Of a DNA stretch of 32,792 nt, positions 8,401-15,602 are shown in pieces; the first letter of the stretch is position 1, and every line of letters starts with the position of its first letter. A program made the translations under genes and the position numbers. Location: the NCBI GenBank assembly GCA_900320515.1, contig ONSJ01000030.1:1-32792 (forward strand), read 5' to 3'. The notes below the pieces were generated by a model, which was given only the letters and a program-made list of their open reading frames with translations, was not told where the DNA came from and made no database searches. This DNA is from an uncultured Methanobrevibacter sp. (lineage in GTDB: Archaea > Methanobacteriota > Methanobacteria > Methanobacteriales > Methanobacteriaceae).

Positions 8401-8746
8401 CCTTTCCATTACTCTTATAGAATTTTGCACTGAATTTCCTGCCGTCTGTATAGACCTTGGAAATATCATTTGCAGTAATGGTGGACAGTATTTTGAAATT
8501 TCTGGTCAGGCTATAATCTGTTGCAGGATTAACCGCAACTACCTTATAGGTTCCAGGTTTAAGATTTATCGCTAAGGAAGCCACTCCATTCGCATTTGTT
8601 TTAACAGTGTGCAAAACACCATTAACAGTAATCTTAACATCAGCATATGCTAACGGATTACCGTAGGCATCTAAGAACGTTGCGCTGTATTGAGTGCTTC
8701 CTTTGTAATATTTAGTAATGTCTTTTGCAGTGATTGTCTTAGACAC
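5495..8746 (-). CDS. Multidomain surface protein: Ig-like repeats, TIM-barrel putative glycosidase, pseudomurein-binding repeats, C71-like peptidase
   Basis: This 1083-codon frame has Ig-like repeats at about 1-87, 88-173, 174-268, 269-361 and 362-461. Residues 462-725 look like a GHL10-type TIM barrel (HIDYLRYPG at 564-572, candidate acid Asp566). A Ser/Thr/Ala linker is at 726-760. Two pseudomurein-binding repeats span about 760-830 and 838-905. A transglutaminase-like domain at 925-1083 has the triad Cys1002 (GNCVDQ), His1038 (YGHVW) and Asp1053 (CVDPT), as in C71 pseudomurein endoisopeptidases. It probably acts outside the cell on pseudomurein. The GTG at 8746 lacks a ribosome binding site and is unlikely to be the true start. 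The same frame is open to 8941 with a Ser/Asp/Asn-rich segment but contains no ATG, GTG or TTG. The only site with a good ribosome binding site, TTG at 8952, is in another frame. Confidence 0.85.
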   Translation of the reverse strand: MSKTITAKDITKYYKGSTQYSATFLDAYGNPLAYADVKITVNGVLHTVKTNANGVASLAINLKPGTYKVVAVNPATDYSLTRNFKILSTITANDISKVYTDGRKFSAKFYKSNGKVLAKKTIKFKINGKTYKVKTNSKGVATLSLKTLKKGTYKIISYNTDGLTKTNKVKVVKSVKTSLTTNMYTFLKKDTKRIKVKLLNAFGYAPGKGKIIKFKVNGKTYNRKTNAKGFATLKLPSLKAGVYTVKYSFAGNGFYKKSSASNKLFVITTKVPTLTVKSTTTFGYGANTPFKVALTAGNVPLAKRTVTFTVNGETYTRTTNSQGIASLPIKLGIGQYTITYKIASEPKLYSKTVSKPITVKERTPTTVTWKSGTSFYQGSNSFKVLLKNSNNQALASKSVNLIVNSKTYTATTSSSGYATFTVSLSPGNYTVSFNYGASGDNDNAPSSGSAKIEVVKRDVSSNGYGYWIFGSDMKEVNLNTLASQGATDLFLNFYAFTANTQSEVESWIASANKLGMRVHIWMQAFYEGNWINPVKSGSPYQTFFDKKIAEAKKYANVKGVAGVHIDYLRYPGDAYETSGGTEAINSFVKQITQAIHGVNSNLIVSCAVMPETTDNKYYYGQDMATLSQYMDVIIPMIYKGNYNSGTAWIKSTTKWFVDNSKGAKIWSGLQGYVSDENTAKLSTSAITTDSQAAINGGASGVIIFRWGVTNLVTFKSLTGYLASSGPVINTASAAATAATTPATSTETATTTTTPAASSSNTISIKDIIAGASTVKSYYETNKKVPSSVSAGGQTFTTPEFLYLMSQAIYQLGNSNNNDIAIIRGIADPESPFGDTLNEELYKADYLVVAKNLANYIVKNNQAPNYSSSSLGDIIYYEVVDTFSRILTFYGNNNQLPNYSMVVYGTTSTSTSTGTGTVSITGSGLNEKNTLSDVSAYLKATTNCPITNSAIKSTVNSVISGLTTVKDKAVAIFNYVRDKISYSFYSDTRYGAASTLSYKTGNCVDQSHLLVAMYRTAGIAARYVHGTCYFTSSGSTYGHVWVQVLVDGVWTCVDPTSSRNSFGVINNWNTKSFTLHSKYASLPF

Positions 8747-8952
8747 ATCTATTGTTGAAGAAACGTTGCTTTCATTTCCCGCATCGGAGGAAACTTCAGC
8801 AACCCCACTATCACTACTTAAAAGATCATTATCATCTGAGTTAGTTGATAAAATATTTGAATTGTCAGATTCTAAAACTTCTTCACTTGATAGAGAAACT
8901 TTAGATGAATCATTATCAACGTTTGAATCACTTGATATATTTTATTGTTCAA
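8747..8952 (-). pseudogene. Frame-broken N-terminus of copy 1
   Basis: Codons from 8941 to 8747 continue the main frame upstream as a Ser/Asp/Asn-rich mature N-terminus (SSDSNVDNDSSKV and so on), but a TAA at 8944-8942 closes it. The expected start, TTG at 8952-8950 with GGAGGT at 8961-8966, encodes MNNKI and then runs in the wrong frame to a TAG. Compared with copy 2, 23 bases are missing just after the fifth codon, which removes the hydrophobic core of the signal peptide and changes frame. Confidence 0.65.
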
Positions 8953-8987
8953 ATTAATTTACCTCCATAACAAAATTTTTAAACACA

Positions 8988-9004
8988 ATGAGAAAAAATC
9001 TCAT
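8988..9004 (-). promoter_or_regulatory. Leader hairpin of copy 1
   Basis: The six-base inverted repeat ATGAGA (8988-8993) and TCTCAT (8999-9004), with a five-base loop, lies within a few bases of the predicted transcript 5' end and about 20 bases before the ribosome binding site. Copy 2 has the same hairpin with one compensated base pair. Confidence 0.55.
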
Positions 9005-9026
9005 GTAACATATATTTAATGCAAAT

Positions 9027-9040
9027 GTCTTATATAAACC
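9027..9040 (-). promoter_or_regulatory. TATA element of copy 1
   Basis: The minus strand reads GGTTTATATAAGAC. Copy 2 has nearly the same element at 11768-11782. Predicted initiation is near 9009, which places the leader hairpin at the 5' end of the mRNA. Confidence 0.55.
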
Positions 9041-9340
9041 TTTTTATTTACCAAATCCTATTAAATGAGTTCAATTTTATATAATAAGGTTAAAACATTG
9101 CGAAAACTAAGTGTAAATTAAAATTCTTATTGAATTTGATTATAAAAGGATTTAATGACATGAAATAATTTTTAAAGTTACTTGACTTTACTAAACTAGA
9201 AAGGATTATTCTAGTAGATATAATTTGAAATAGGGCATGTTAAAAAGTTATTTAATTTAAAATCATGGAATAAATTAAAATTAGAATGAAAAACAATACA
9301 TTTAATAAAGTATTTTAAAAAATAATGGCAAAAAATAAAA
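9041..9340. other. Duplicated gene-free upstream region of copy 1
   Basis: About 300 AT-rich bases have no open frame of note. They match bases of about 11783-12080 closely (for example GAATTTGATTATAAAAGGATTTAATGA in part). I see no function beyond a shared duplication. A CTAGAA/TTCTAG inverted repeat near 9197-9215 is not kept in the other copy. Confidence 0.5.
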
Positions 9341-9349
9341 AGAAAATAA

Positions 9350-9602
9350 ATAATTAGAATGGCAACTATCTACTGTGTAAAGTAAATGATTTAGTACTCC
9401 AATTATTTATTACACCAAATGAGTTTATGGAACTGGTAGAATCTATACAATTAGTATAGTCTCTTATTAGTTTCATAATATGATTTCACAGTACCTGCAC
9501 CAGAATAATATCTTTGATGAATATTGTTTTGGCTGGAAGTTGCAGCAGTTGTAGTAGTAACAACTGATGCAGCATCTATACCAATCATGAAGAAGCTAAA
9601 TA
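9350..9602 (-). pseudogene. Remnant of the linker and peptidase end of copy 2
   Basis: This stretch is not open but is clearly derived from the 3' end of a copy-1-like gene. Bases 9463-9602 match about 6401-6600 of copy 1 (the Ser/Thr/Ala linker and start of the first binding repeat). Bases 9350-9450 match 5490-5598 (the last 34 or so codons, including the triad aspartate). The roughly 800 bases between are gone, and with them both binding repeats and the catalytic Cys and His. TGA codons at 9605-9603 and 9587-9585, in the original frame, stand where copy 1 has GGA. Confidence 0.8.
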
Positions 9603-11465
9603 TCATGTCAGTGAATTGAAATTGACAAAATTAGTAACTCCCCACCTGAATATAATTACACCAGATGCACCGCCGTTAATTGCCGCCTGTGAATCTGTTT
9701 TAATTGCAGAAGAAGACAATTTAGCAGTATTTTCATCAGAAACATAACCCTGCAAACCGCTCCAAATCTTTGCCCCTTTGGAATTATCCACAAACCACTT
9801 TGTAGTGGATTTGATCCATGAAGTGCCGGAGTTATAATTACCCTTGTAAATCATAGGAATAACCACATCCATATATTGAGAGATTGTAGCCATATCCTGA
9901 CCATAATAATACTTATTATCCGACTTTTCAGGCATTACAGCACATGACACGATTAGATTTGAATTTACACTATGTATTGCCTGGGTGATTTGTTTTACAA
10001 AACTGTTAATTGCTGCAGTACCTCCTGAAGTCTGATATGCATTACCAGGATATCTCAGATAATCTATATGAACACCAGCAACACCTTTGACTTTTGCATA
10101 TTTCTTAGCTTCTGCTATTTTCTTATCGAAAAATGCCTGATTTGGAACACCATTTTTAACTGGATTAATCCAACTACCCTCATAAAATGCCTGCATCCAG
10201 ATATGAACCTTCATTCCCAATTTATTTGCACTGGCAATCCAAGATTCCACTGCAGACTGGCCATGTTTAGTTAACGCATAGAAATTCAGGAACAGATCAG
10301 TAGTTCCCTGAGATGCCAATGTCTTTAAATTAACCTTTTTCATGTCATCCCCGAAAACCCAGTATCCATATCCATTTGAACGCATCTTAACAGTTATTGT
10401 TTTAGAAACTGTTTTTGATTTAACTTTTGATTCAGCTTTATTCTTATATGTTATAACATACTTTCCAACAGGCAATTTAATAGTCAAGGAAGCAATTCCC
10501 TTACTGTTTGTAGTTTTAGTATATGATTTACCGTCCAGTGTGAAAGTGACAGTCCTTTTTGCCAAAGGAACCTTTCCTGCAGTCAAAGCAACTTTAAATT
10601 GAGTGTTTGACCCATAATTAAAAATGGTTGTGCTTTTTACTGTGAAAGTAGGATTTTTAGTGGTTATGACAAATAGCTTGTTGCTTGCACTGGATTTTTT
10701 ATATAATTTACTTCCTGCAAAGCTGTATTTGACAGTGTATGCACCGGCTTTTAAAGACGGCAATTTAAGTGTAGCGACACCTTTGGAATTTGTTTTCCTA
10801 CTGTATGTTTTTCCATTTACCTTGAACTTGATAATCTTTCCTTTTCCTGGAGCATATCCAAGTGAGTTAAGAAGCTTGACTTTTATTCTTTTGGTGTCCT
10901 TCTTAAGGAAAGTGTACATTGTAGTAGTTAATTTAGTTTTTACAGATTTGAGAACTTTAACCTTATTAGTTTTGGTTAGCCCATCGGTATTATAAGAAAT
11001 TATCTTATATGTACCTTTTTTAAGGGTTTTCAAGGATAAAGTGGCTACGCCTTTACTGTTTGTTTTTACCTTGTATGTTTTTCCATTAATCTTAAACTTG
11101 ACGGTTTTTTTAGCCAACACCTTGCCCTCACCATTATAGAATTTTGCACTGAATTTCCTGCCGTCAGTATAGACCTTAGAGATATCATTTGCAGTAATGG
11201 TAGACAGTATTTTGAAATTTCTGGTCAGGTTATAACCTGTTGCAGGATTAACCGCAACGACCTTGTAGGTTCCCGGTTTAAGATTTATCGCTAAGGAAGC
11301 CACTCCATTCGCATTTGTTTTGACGGTGTGCAAAACACCGTTTACAGTAATCTGAACATCTGTATCGGCTAACGGATTACCGTAGGCATCTAAGAATGTT
11401 GCGCTGTATTGGGTGCTTCCCTGATAATATTTGGTAATGTCTTTTGCAGTGATTGTCTTAGACAC
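9603..11465 (-). CDS. Truncated paralogue: Ig-like repeats and TIM-barrel putative glycosidase
   Basis: This 620-codon frame is close to copy 1 over Ig-like repeats 1 to 4 (residues 1-361) and the TIM barrel (362-620, with HIDYLRYPG and candidate acid Asp467). It lacks the fifth Ig-like repeat and stops at a TGA where copy 1 has a glycine codon seven residues before the end of the barrel region. It has no wall-binding repeats and no peptidase. The GTG at 11465 is a nominal start without a ribosome binding site. The true signal peptide begins at TTG 11694, one frame away. If it is made, it might be a shortened barrel protein. The nonsense codons and remnant downstream favour gene decay. Confidence 0.7.
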   Translation of the reverse strand: MSKTITAKDITKYYQGSTQYSATFLDAYGNPLADTDVQITVNGVLHTVKTNANGVASLAINLKPGTYKVVAVNPATGYNLTRNFKILSTITANDISKVYTDGRKFSAKFYNGEGKVLAKKTVKFKINGKTYKVKTNSKGVATLSLKTLKKGTYKIISYNTDGLTKTNKVKVLKSVKTKLTTTMYTFLKKDTKRIKVKLLNSLGYAPGKGKIIKFKVNGKTYSRKTNSKGVATLKLPSLKAGAYTVKYSFAGSKLYKKSSASNKLFVITTKNPTFTVKSTTIFNYGSNTQFKVALTAGKVPLAKRTVTFTLDGKSYTKTTNSKGIASLTIKLPVGKYVITYKNKAESKVKSKTVSKTITVKMRSNGYGYWVFGDDMKKVNLKTLASQGTTDLFLNFYALTKHGQSAVESWIASANKLGMKVHIWMQAFYEGSWINPVKNGVPNQAFFDKKIAEAKKYAKVKGVAGVHIDYLRYPGNAYQTSGGTAAINSFVKQITQAIHSVNSNLIVSCAVMPEKSDNKYYYGQDMATISQYMDVVIPMIYKGNYNSGTSWIKSTTKWFVDNSKGAKIWSGLQGYVSDENTAKLSSSAIKTDSQAAINGGASGVIIFRWGVTNFVNFNSLT

Positions 11466-11646
11466 ATCTATTGTTGAAGAAACGTTGCTATTATTCCCTT
11501 CATCGGCGGAAACTTCAGCAACCCCACTATCACTAGCTAAAAGGCCATTATCATCCGAGTTAGTTGATAAAATATTTGAATTGTCAGATTCTAAAACTTC
11601 TTCACTTGATAGAGAAACTTTAGATGAATCATTATCAACGTTTGAA

Positions 11647-11694
11647 TCACTTGATGAGCAGTATCAGCAAAGTGAGCAATATTTTATTGTTCAA
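11647..11694 (-). pseudogene. Signal-peptide fragment of copy 2, out of frame
   Basis: TTG at 11694-11692, nine bases after GGAGG, starts MNNKILLTLLILLIK and then meets TGA at 11649-11647. This is a classic short signal-peptide core. The mature N-terminus (SSDSNVDNDSSKV) continues in the frame one base further on, the frame of the main reading frame. A loss of two bases, for instance from a CTCATCTCAAGT-like ancestor, would explain the break. Confidence 0.65.
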
Positions 11695-11729
11695 ATTAAT
11701 TTACCTCCATAACAAAATTTTTAAACATA

Positions 11730-11745
11730 ATGGGAGAAATCCCAT
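11730..11745 (-). promoter_or_regulatory. Leader hairpin of copy 2
   Basis: ATGGGA (11730-11735) pairs with TCCCAT (11740-11745) around a four-base loop. Relative to copy 1 the fourth base of each arm has changed (A to G, and T to C), so pairing is kept. It lies just after the predicted initiation site (near 11749). Confidence 0.55.
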
Positions 11746-11767
11746 GTAACTAATATTTATTACAAAT

Positions 11768-11782
11768 ATCTTATATAAACAT
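11768..11782 (-). promoter_or_regulatory. TATA element of copy 2
   Basis: The minus strand reads ATGTTTATATAAGAT, almost the same as in copy 1, at the same distance from the hairpin and the TTG start. Confidence 0.55.
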
Positions 11783-12080
11783 TTTTATTTGCCAAATCCT
11801 ATTAAATGAGTTCAATTTTTAAAAATAAGGCTAAAACTTTATGAAAATAAGCTATAAAGTAAAATTCTTATTGAATTTGATTATAAAAGGATTTAATGAA
11901 ATGAAATAATATTTAAAGTTACTTAACTTTACTAAACTAAAAATCATTATTCTAATAGTTATAATATAAAATAGGGCATGTTAAAAAGTTATTTAATTTA
12001 AAATCATTGAATAAAGTATGATTAGAATAAAAAACAATGCATTTAATAAAGTATTTTGAAAAATAAGCATGAAAAATAAA
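11783..12080. other. Duplicated gene-free upstream region of copy 2
   Basis: This is the counterpart of 9041-9340. It is AT-rich with no gene seen. Substitutions are scattered, as expected for drifting non-coding sequence. Confidence 0.5.
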
Positions 12081-12116
12081 AAAAGTAGAAAAATGTAAAA
12101 TTTTTAAATTTTACAT
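12062..12116 (-). terminator. Terminator of the thermosome gene
   Basis: A perfect 11-base inverted repeat with a two-base centre (12093-12116) spans the stop codon and is followed on the minus strand by a T-rich stretch containing a run of seven T. The full-length stem is AT-rich. Confidence 0.55.
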
Positions 12117-13769
12117 CATTGGAGGCATTCCGCCCATTCCACCCATGCCGCCCATACCAGGCATTGGAGGCATTCCGCTGTCATCGTTTCCGGTCTCATC
12201 AGGTCCGGTGGAATTGAGTGCATTTCTTGCTGCAATCATGTCGTCAATACGCAAGATCATTTCTGCAGCTTCGCCGGCTGACTGAAGAGCTTGTATTTTT
12301 ACCCTTAAAGGTTCAATTACACCTGCATCCTTCATGTCAACCACTTTGCCTTCAAATACATTGATTCCGATGAATGGGTTGTCTTCGTGAGCAGCCTTTA
12401 AATCAGCAATCAGGTTAATGGTGTCCAAACCTGCATTTTCAATTAAGGTTCTTGGAATAACTTCCAGTGCTTCGGCATACTTCAAGATAGCCAGTTGTTC
12501 TCTTCCGCTTACGGATTCACCATATTCCCTTAACTGTTTTACCAAATCGATTTCACAAGCTCCTCCACCAATGAGAACTTTACCCTCTTCAATGGTTGCT
12601 CCAACCACTCCTAAGGCATCGTCAAGAGCCCTTGCGATTTGTTCGGTAACATAACGGGTACTTCCCCTCAATACAATTGAGGAAGCTTTCGGATTGTCAC
12701 ATTCTTCGATTAAGGTTAATTCGTGATCAAATATTTTATCAAGATATACGTGACCAGCATGACCTAATTTGTCCTCAGATAAATCTTCAATGTCAGTTAC
12801 AAGTTTAGCGCCTGTAGCCTTTTCGATTCTTTCCATGTCAGATTTTTTAACACGTTTGAAAGCCATGATTCCTGCCTTTTTAAGGTAGTGTTCTGCCATG
12901 TCATCAATACCTTTCTGACAGAATAGGACGTTGACTCCGGAGTCAATTACCTTGTTGACTAACTCTTTAATCATGTCTTCTTCCTGTTTGAGGAATGCTT
13001 CGAATTGGTCAGGACTGGTTATGTCAATTTTTGAATCAGTATTAACATCCTTCAATTCAATAGGATATTTCATGATGGCAATTTTTGCATCTTTAATATC
13101 TTTAGGCATGTTTTTGGATACTGGAGCTTTATCGATGATGATTCCTTCAGCTAAAAATGAATCCTCTACAGAATCTCCTGAAACCCTTTGTATGTTAATA
13201 TTGTCAATGTCGGATTTTCCGTCTTCCTCAATCCTTAATGCAGCTTTCACAACTAAATCGGCCAAGTGTTCCTTTGCATAGTCTGAACCTTTACCGCTCA
13301 TTGCAGTGATAGCCACTTTTTTAAGAGTTTCTTCATCATCCGCATCAATTGCGATTTCCTTCAATAACTCAACTGCTTTTTTAGTTGCATTTCTGTATCC
13401 TTTAACAACAACGGATGTTGCAATTCCATCTTCCAATAGCTCTTCAGCTTTGGATAATAATTCGCCAGCAACAACAACGACAGAAGTGGTTCCGTCTCCA
13501 ACAATTTCTTCTTGTTTTTTTGCTGTTTCCACAAGCATTCTAGCTGCAGGCTGGTTGATTTCCATTTCTCTCATGATGGTTGCACCATCGTTGGTGACAG
13601 TCACATCACCTAATGAATTGGTTAACATTTTGTCCATTCCTTTAGGACCTAGAGTGGTTCTTACGATGCCTGCCAATACTTTAGCGGCAGTGATATTCAT
13701 TCTTAAAGCATCTCTTTTTGAATATCTTTCGGTTCCTTCAGGAAGGATAAATATTGGTTGATTTGCCAT
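12111..13769 (-). CDS. thsA: Thermosome subunit (type II chaperonin)
   Basis: This 552-residue group II chaperonin subunit forms double-ring ATP-driven folding cages in the cytoplasm. Visible signatures are [11 protein letters not shown], the ATP-site NDGATI and GDGTTSVVV, and GGGACEIDL in the C-terminal equatorial domain. The tail is rich in Gly, Met and Pro ([13 protein letters not shown]), as usual for the family. The start is ATG at 13769 with AAGGTG upstream. It is divergent from the TPR gene, and both promoters lie in a gap of about 117 bases. A hairpin covers its stop codon. Confidence 0.97.
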   Translation of the reverse strand: MANQPIFILPEGTERYSKRDALRMNITAAKVLAGIVRTTLGPKGMDKMLTNSLGDVTVTNDGATIMREMEINQPAARMLVETAKKQEEIVGDGTTSVVVVAGELLSKAEELLEDGIATSVVVKGYRNATKKAVELLKEIAIDADDEETLKKVAITAMSGKGSDYAKEHLADLVVKAALRIEEDGKSDIDNINIQRVSGDSVEDSFLAEGIIIDKAPVSKNMPKDIKDAKIAIMKYPIELKDVNTDSKIDITSPDQFEAFLKQEEDMIKELVNKVIDSGVNVLFCQKGIDDMAEHYLKKAGIMAFKRVKKSDMERIEKATGAKLVTDIEDLSEDKLGHAGHVYLDKIFDHELTLIEECDNPKASSIVLRGSTRYVTEQIARALDDALGVVGATIEEGKVLIGGGACEIDLVKQLREYGESVSGREQLAILKYAEALEVIPRTLIENAGLDTINLIADLKAAHEDNPFIGINVFEGKVVDMKDAGVIEPLRVKIQALQSAGEAAEMILRIDDMIAARNALNSTGPDETGNDDSGMPPMPGMGGMGGMGGMPPMM

Positions 13770-13812
13770 TTAATAATCACCTTAAATTTTTTTTAAATAA
13801 AATATAAAACTA

Positions 13813-13826
13813 AGTTTTTATACATT
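13813..13826. promoter_or_regulatory. Divergent promoter region of thermosome and TPR genes
   Basis: The plus strand reads GTTTTTATACATTA here, usable as a TATA element for the TPR gene. Read on the minus strand the same bases give AATGTATAAAAAC for the thermosome. Exact assignment is uncertain. Confidence 0.35.
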
Positions 13827-13886
13827 AATAAATAGGTAAGAGGTAATATAAAAACATTGCCCATTAAAGTAACTTTAGGTGTGTTA

Positions 13887-14903
13887 ATGTACGAAAAAAT
13901 CATAAAAGAAATTAAATCTAACTTAGGTGAAAACAAGGATTTGAACAGGCAATACTTATCCAGCCAGATAGAAGTCTATAAGGACCATCCATACAACAAG
14001 GAAATAATCAAGGAAATCTCCCGCCTGATGTGGGACTGCCTGAGCGATGATGAAAAGCAGGAGTTCATTGAAATGTCGGAAAAGGAAAATCCGATACTTG
14101 ACATTTTAAATGATATCTATTTTGATATTGAAAACGGCAACTATGAAACACCTCTAAAAAAGCTTGATGAGTTTATGAAAACATTTCCTGCAATGTATGA
14201 AGACGATAAGGTAAGCGAGTACCACTACTTTACCAATCCTCTGGAAGAGCTGATCTTTAGAAAATATATCGGACTGAAAAAGGAACTGAGATACATTCCG
14301 GACAATCAGCCTCTGCTTGACTTGTATTACGTTTATGGATTTCTGCTTCTTGAGTCCAAGCAGTATGACAAGGCTGAAGAATACCTGAAAAAGGCCATTA
14401 AAATCAATCCTGTCTCATCAAGAATAATTCTGGAACTGACTGAAATCTACAAAGTCCACACATACACATTCAATGAATACGTCCTGCGCACATCCGATGC
14501 ACTGAAATACGCCTATTATCCGCAGGACATTGCGAGATGCTACAGGAACCTGGGATATTACTATGTGGAAGAAAACGACATGAAAACTGCCCTGGCACTA
14601 TACATCTACAGCATGGAGTTTGAGGCAAGCCCCCTTGCATATGCCGAAATAAAGTTCATCCAGTCAAAAAACGACAACATCGAATTGTCCATTAAAGAAT
14701 GCATTGACATTATTGCAGGCAAAAACATTCAATTGGGAGCAAATCCATTCATTTTGGATGCATTGAATGAACTGATTGAAGAATATGATAAAAACAAGCT
14801 ATATAATCAATTGCTGTATTTTTTAGAATTGAAATTTGATTTGGACAATGACAGACAAACACTTGAAAGAATTAATGAAACCCGAAAGAAACTGGAAAAC
14901 TAA
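13887..14903 (+). CDS. TPR-repeat protein
   Basis: This is a 338-residue soluble helical protein. Residues of about 140-260 contain tetratricopeptide-like repeats (for example LLLESKQYDKAEEYLKKAIK and the following INPVSSRIILEL), which usually mediate protein contacts. No catalytic motif is seen. A frame extension to TTG at 13857 exists, but ATG at 13887 is preferred because AGGTG stands just before it. It heads a plus-strand run with the zinc-ribbon, unknown and DUF116 genes. The specific role is unknown. Confidence 0.8.
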   Translation: MYEKIIKEIKSNLGENKDLNRQYLSSQIEVYKDHPYNKEIIKEISRLMWDCLSDDEKQEFIEMSEKENPILDILNDIYFDIENGNYETPLKKLDEFMKTFPAMYEDDKVSEYHYFTNPLEELIFRKYIGLKKELRYIPDNQPLLDLYYVYGFLLLESKQYDKAEEYLKKAIKINPVSSRIILELTEIYKVHTYTFNEYVLRTSDALKYAYYPQDIARCYRNLGYYYVEENDMKTALALYIYSMEFEASPLAYAEIKFIQSKNDNIELSIKECIDIIAGKNIQLGANPFILDALNELIEEYDKNKLYNQLLYFLELKFDLDNDRQTLERINETRKKLEN

Positions 14904-14948
14904 ACTATTAATAATATATAATATATATTATATAACAGGTGATTTATA

Positions 14949-15104
14949 ATGTGTTCAAGTGGAGGGCCAATGGCCGATATTGATTTGAAAAAATTGAAAA
15001 CCAAAAAATACCATTGTAAAGACTGTGGAAATTCCTTTAAGGGACTTGGAAAAAAAGTAGTTTGTCCGTCCTGTCAAAGTGACAATGTAGAACTTGCAGA
15101 GTAA
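14949..15104 (+). CDS. Small zinc-ribbon protein
   Basis: This short gene encodes 51 residues starting MCSSGGPMADIDLKKLK. Cys23-X2-Cys26 and Cys39-X2-Cys42 form a rubredoxin-like zinc ribbon (YHCKDCG, VVCPSCQ). Start choice is firm: AGGTGA at 14937-14942 lies six bases before ATG. Small ribbons of this type are common in methanogens and may bind RNA, DNA or a protein partner. Nothing in the sequence decides which. It lies 45 bases after the TPR gene and 37 before the next gene. Confidence 0.85.
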   Translation: MCSSGGPMADIDLKKLKTKKYHCKDCGNSFKGLGKKVVCPSCQSDNVELAE

Positions 15105-15141
15105 ATTTATTTACTCTCCTTTTATTTTTTTAGTGATTAAC

Positions 15142-15594
15142 ATGAATATTGATTTTAAAGATGATGAAATACTATTTCTTGAAGGCGAAACTGGAATGGT
15201 TGGCGTCGTTAAGGTGGCATATGAAAACAAGATGCTTTTCATTGCAACACAGGACAACGAGGAGATAGTCCAATTTTTAGAATCAGATGACATTATCGCC
15301 GTATCAAACTTCAAAAAAGATAAAAGGGCCATTCGCTCACAGGCTTATCTCAGCCGTGAAGAATCCTCACCACTGGTCATTCTAAACAAGGATCATCCGT
15401 CAACAAAGCGTTTGGAAACAGTGATATCAATAGGAGATGGAGTAAACCTGAACTGCAACATCACACCGGGAACACATCCAGAACAGAACGTATTATGTTC
15501 CTGTGACAGCCTGTCAGGACTTGAGATAATAAAGACACCCACCGGCGTGAAATTAAACAGAGACTTTGAGAATTACACTATTGAAAAATTTTAG
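15142..15594 (+). CDS. Conserved-looking protein of unknown function
   Basis: The 150-residue product begins MNIDFKDDEILFLEGE. I do not recognise the family. It has no signal peptide or membrane segment and looks like an alpha/beta or beta-rich cytoplasmic protein. Two cysteines in NVLCSCDS might bind metal. The frame extends to TTG at 15094, but that would overlap the zinc-ribbon gene, and ATG at 15142 follows a plausible AGTGA. Its stop is eight bases before the DUF116 gene, so the two are probably cotranscribed. Confidence 0.7.
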   Translation: MNIDFKDDEILFLEGETGMVGVVKVAYENKMLFIATQDNEEIVQFLESDDIIAVSNFKKDKRAIRSQAYLSREESSPLVILNKDHPSTKRLETVISIGDGVNLNCNITPGTHPEQNVLCSCDSLSGLEIIKTPTGVKLNRDFENYTIEKF

Positions 15595-15602
15595 GTTGAA
15601 AT

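Larger units (their letters stand above)
5484..9327 (-). repeat. Tandem duplication, unit 1 (intact copy)
   Basis: Bases from about 5484 to 9327 are repeated, with losses, at about 9328-12088. The similarity covers the end of the coding region, the barrel and Ig-repeat region, the leader and promoter, and some 300 bases upstream of the promoter (for example, both copies hold AATAGGGCATGTTAAAAAG). An A-rich AAAAATAAAAA sequence lies at both junctions and may have mediated the duplication. Boundaries are by eye. Confidence 0.85.
9328..12088 (-). repeat. Tandem duplication, unit 2 (decayed copy)
   Basis: This is the upstream member of the tandem pair. Compared with unit 1 it lacks about 800 bases near its 3' end (matching 5598-6400 of unit 1) and one Ig-like repeat of 99 codons, and it has an extra 23 bases at the signal-peptide region. 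Its upstream non-coding region and promoter are kept. Confidence 0.85.

Noticed and set aside
9197..9215. CTAGAA/TTCTAG inverted repeat upstream of copy 1
   Set aside because: The matching bases in copy 2 no longer pair, so there is no sign that it is kept.
9585..9605. Two TGA codons in copy 2 read as recoded (selenocysteine) codons
   Set aside because: They replace glycine codons, not cysteine, the frame downstream has further damage (TAG and the 800-base loss), and no selenocysteine insertion structure was seen.
11641..11700. Programmed +1 frameshift joining signal peptide and body in copy 2
   Set aside because: The AAG-TGA site is not a recognised slippery sequence, and copy 1 has a different break at the same place. 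Decay or sequence error is simpler.
5495..12090. The duplicated region as a prophage carrying an endolysin
   Set aside because: No integrase, capsid, terminase or attachment repeats are present, and both sides are housekeeping genes.
12418..13761. Plus-strand frames opposite the thermosome gene
   Set aside because: They lie wholly inside a highly conserved gene and have no start signals, so they are shadows.
15094..15141. TTG-started N-terminal extension of the 150-residue unknown protein, resembling a signal peptide
   Set aside because: It would overlap the end of the zinc-ribbon gene and has no ribosome binding site, while the ATG at 15142 is better placed.
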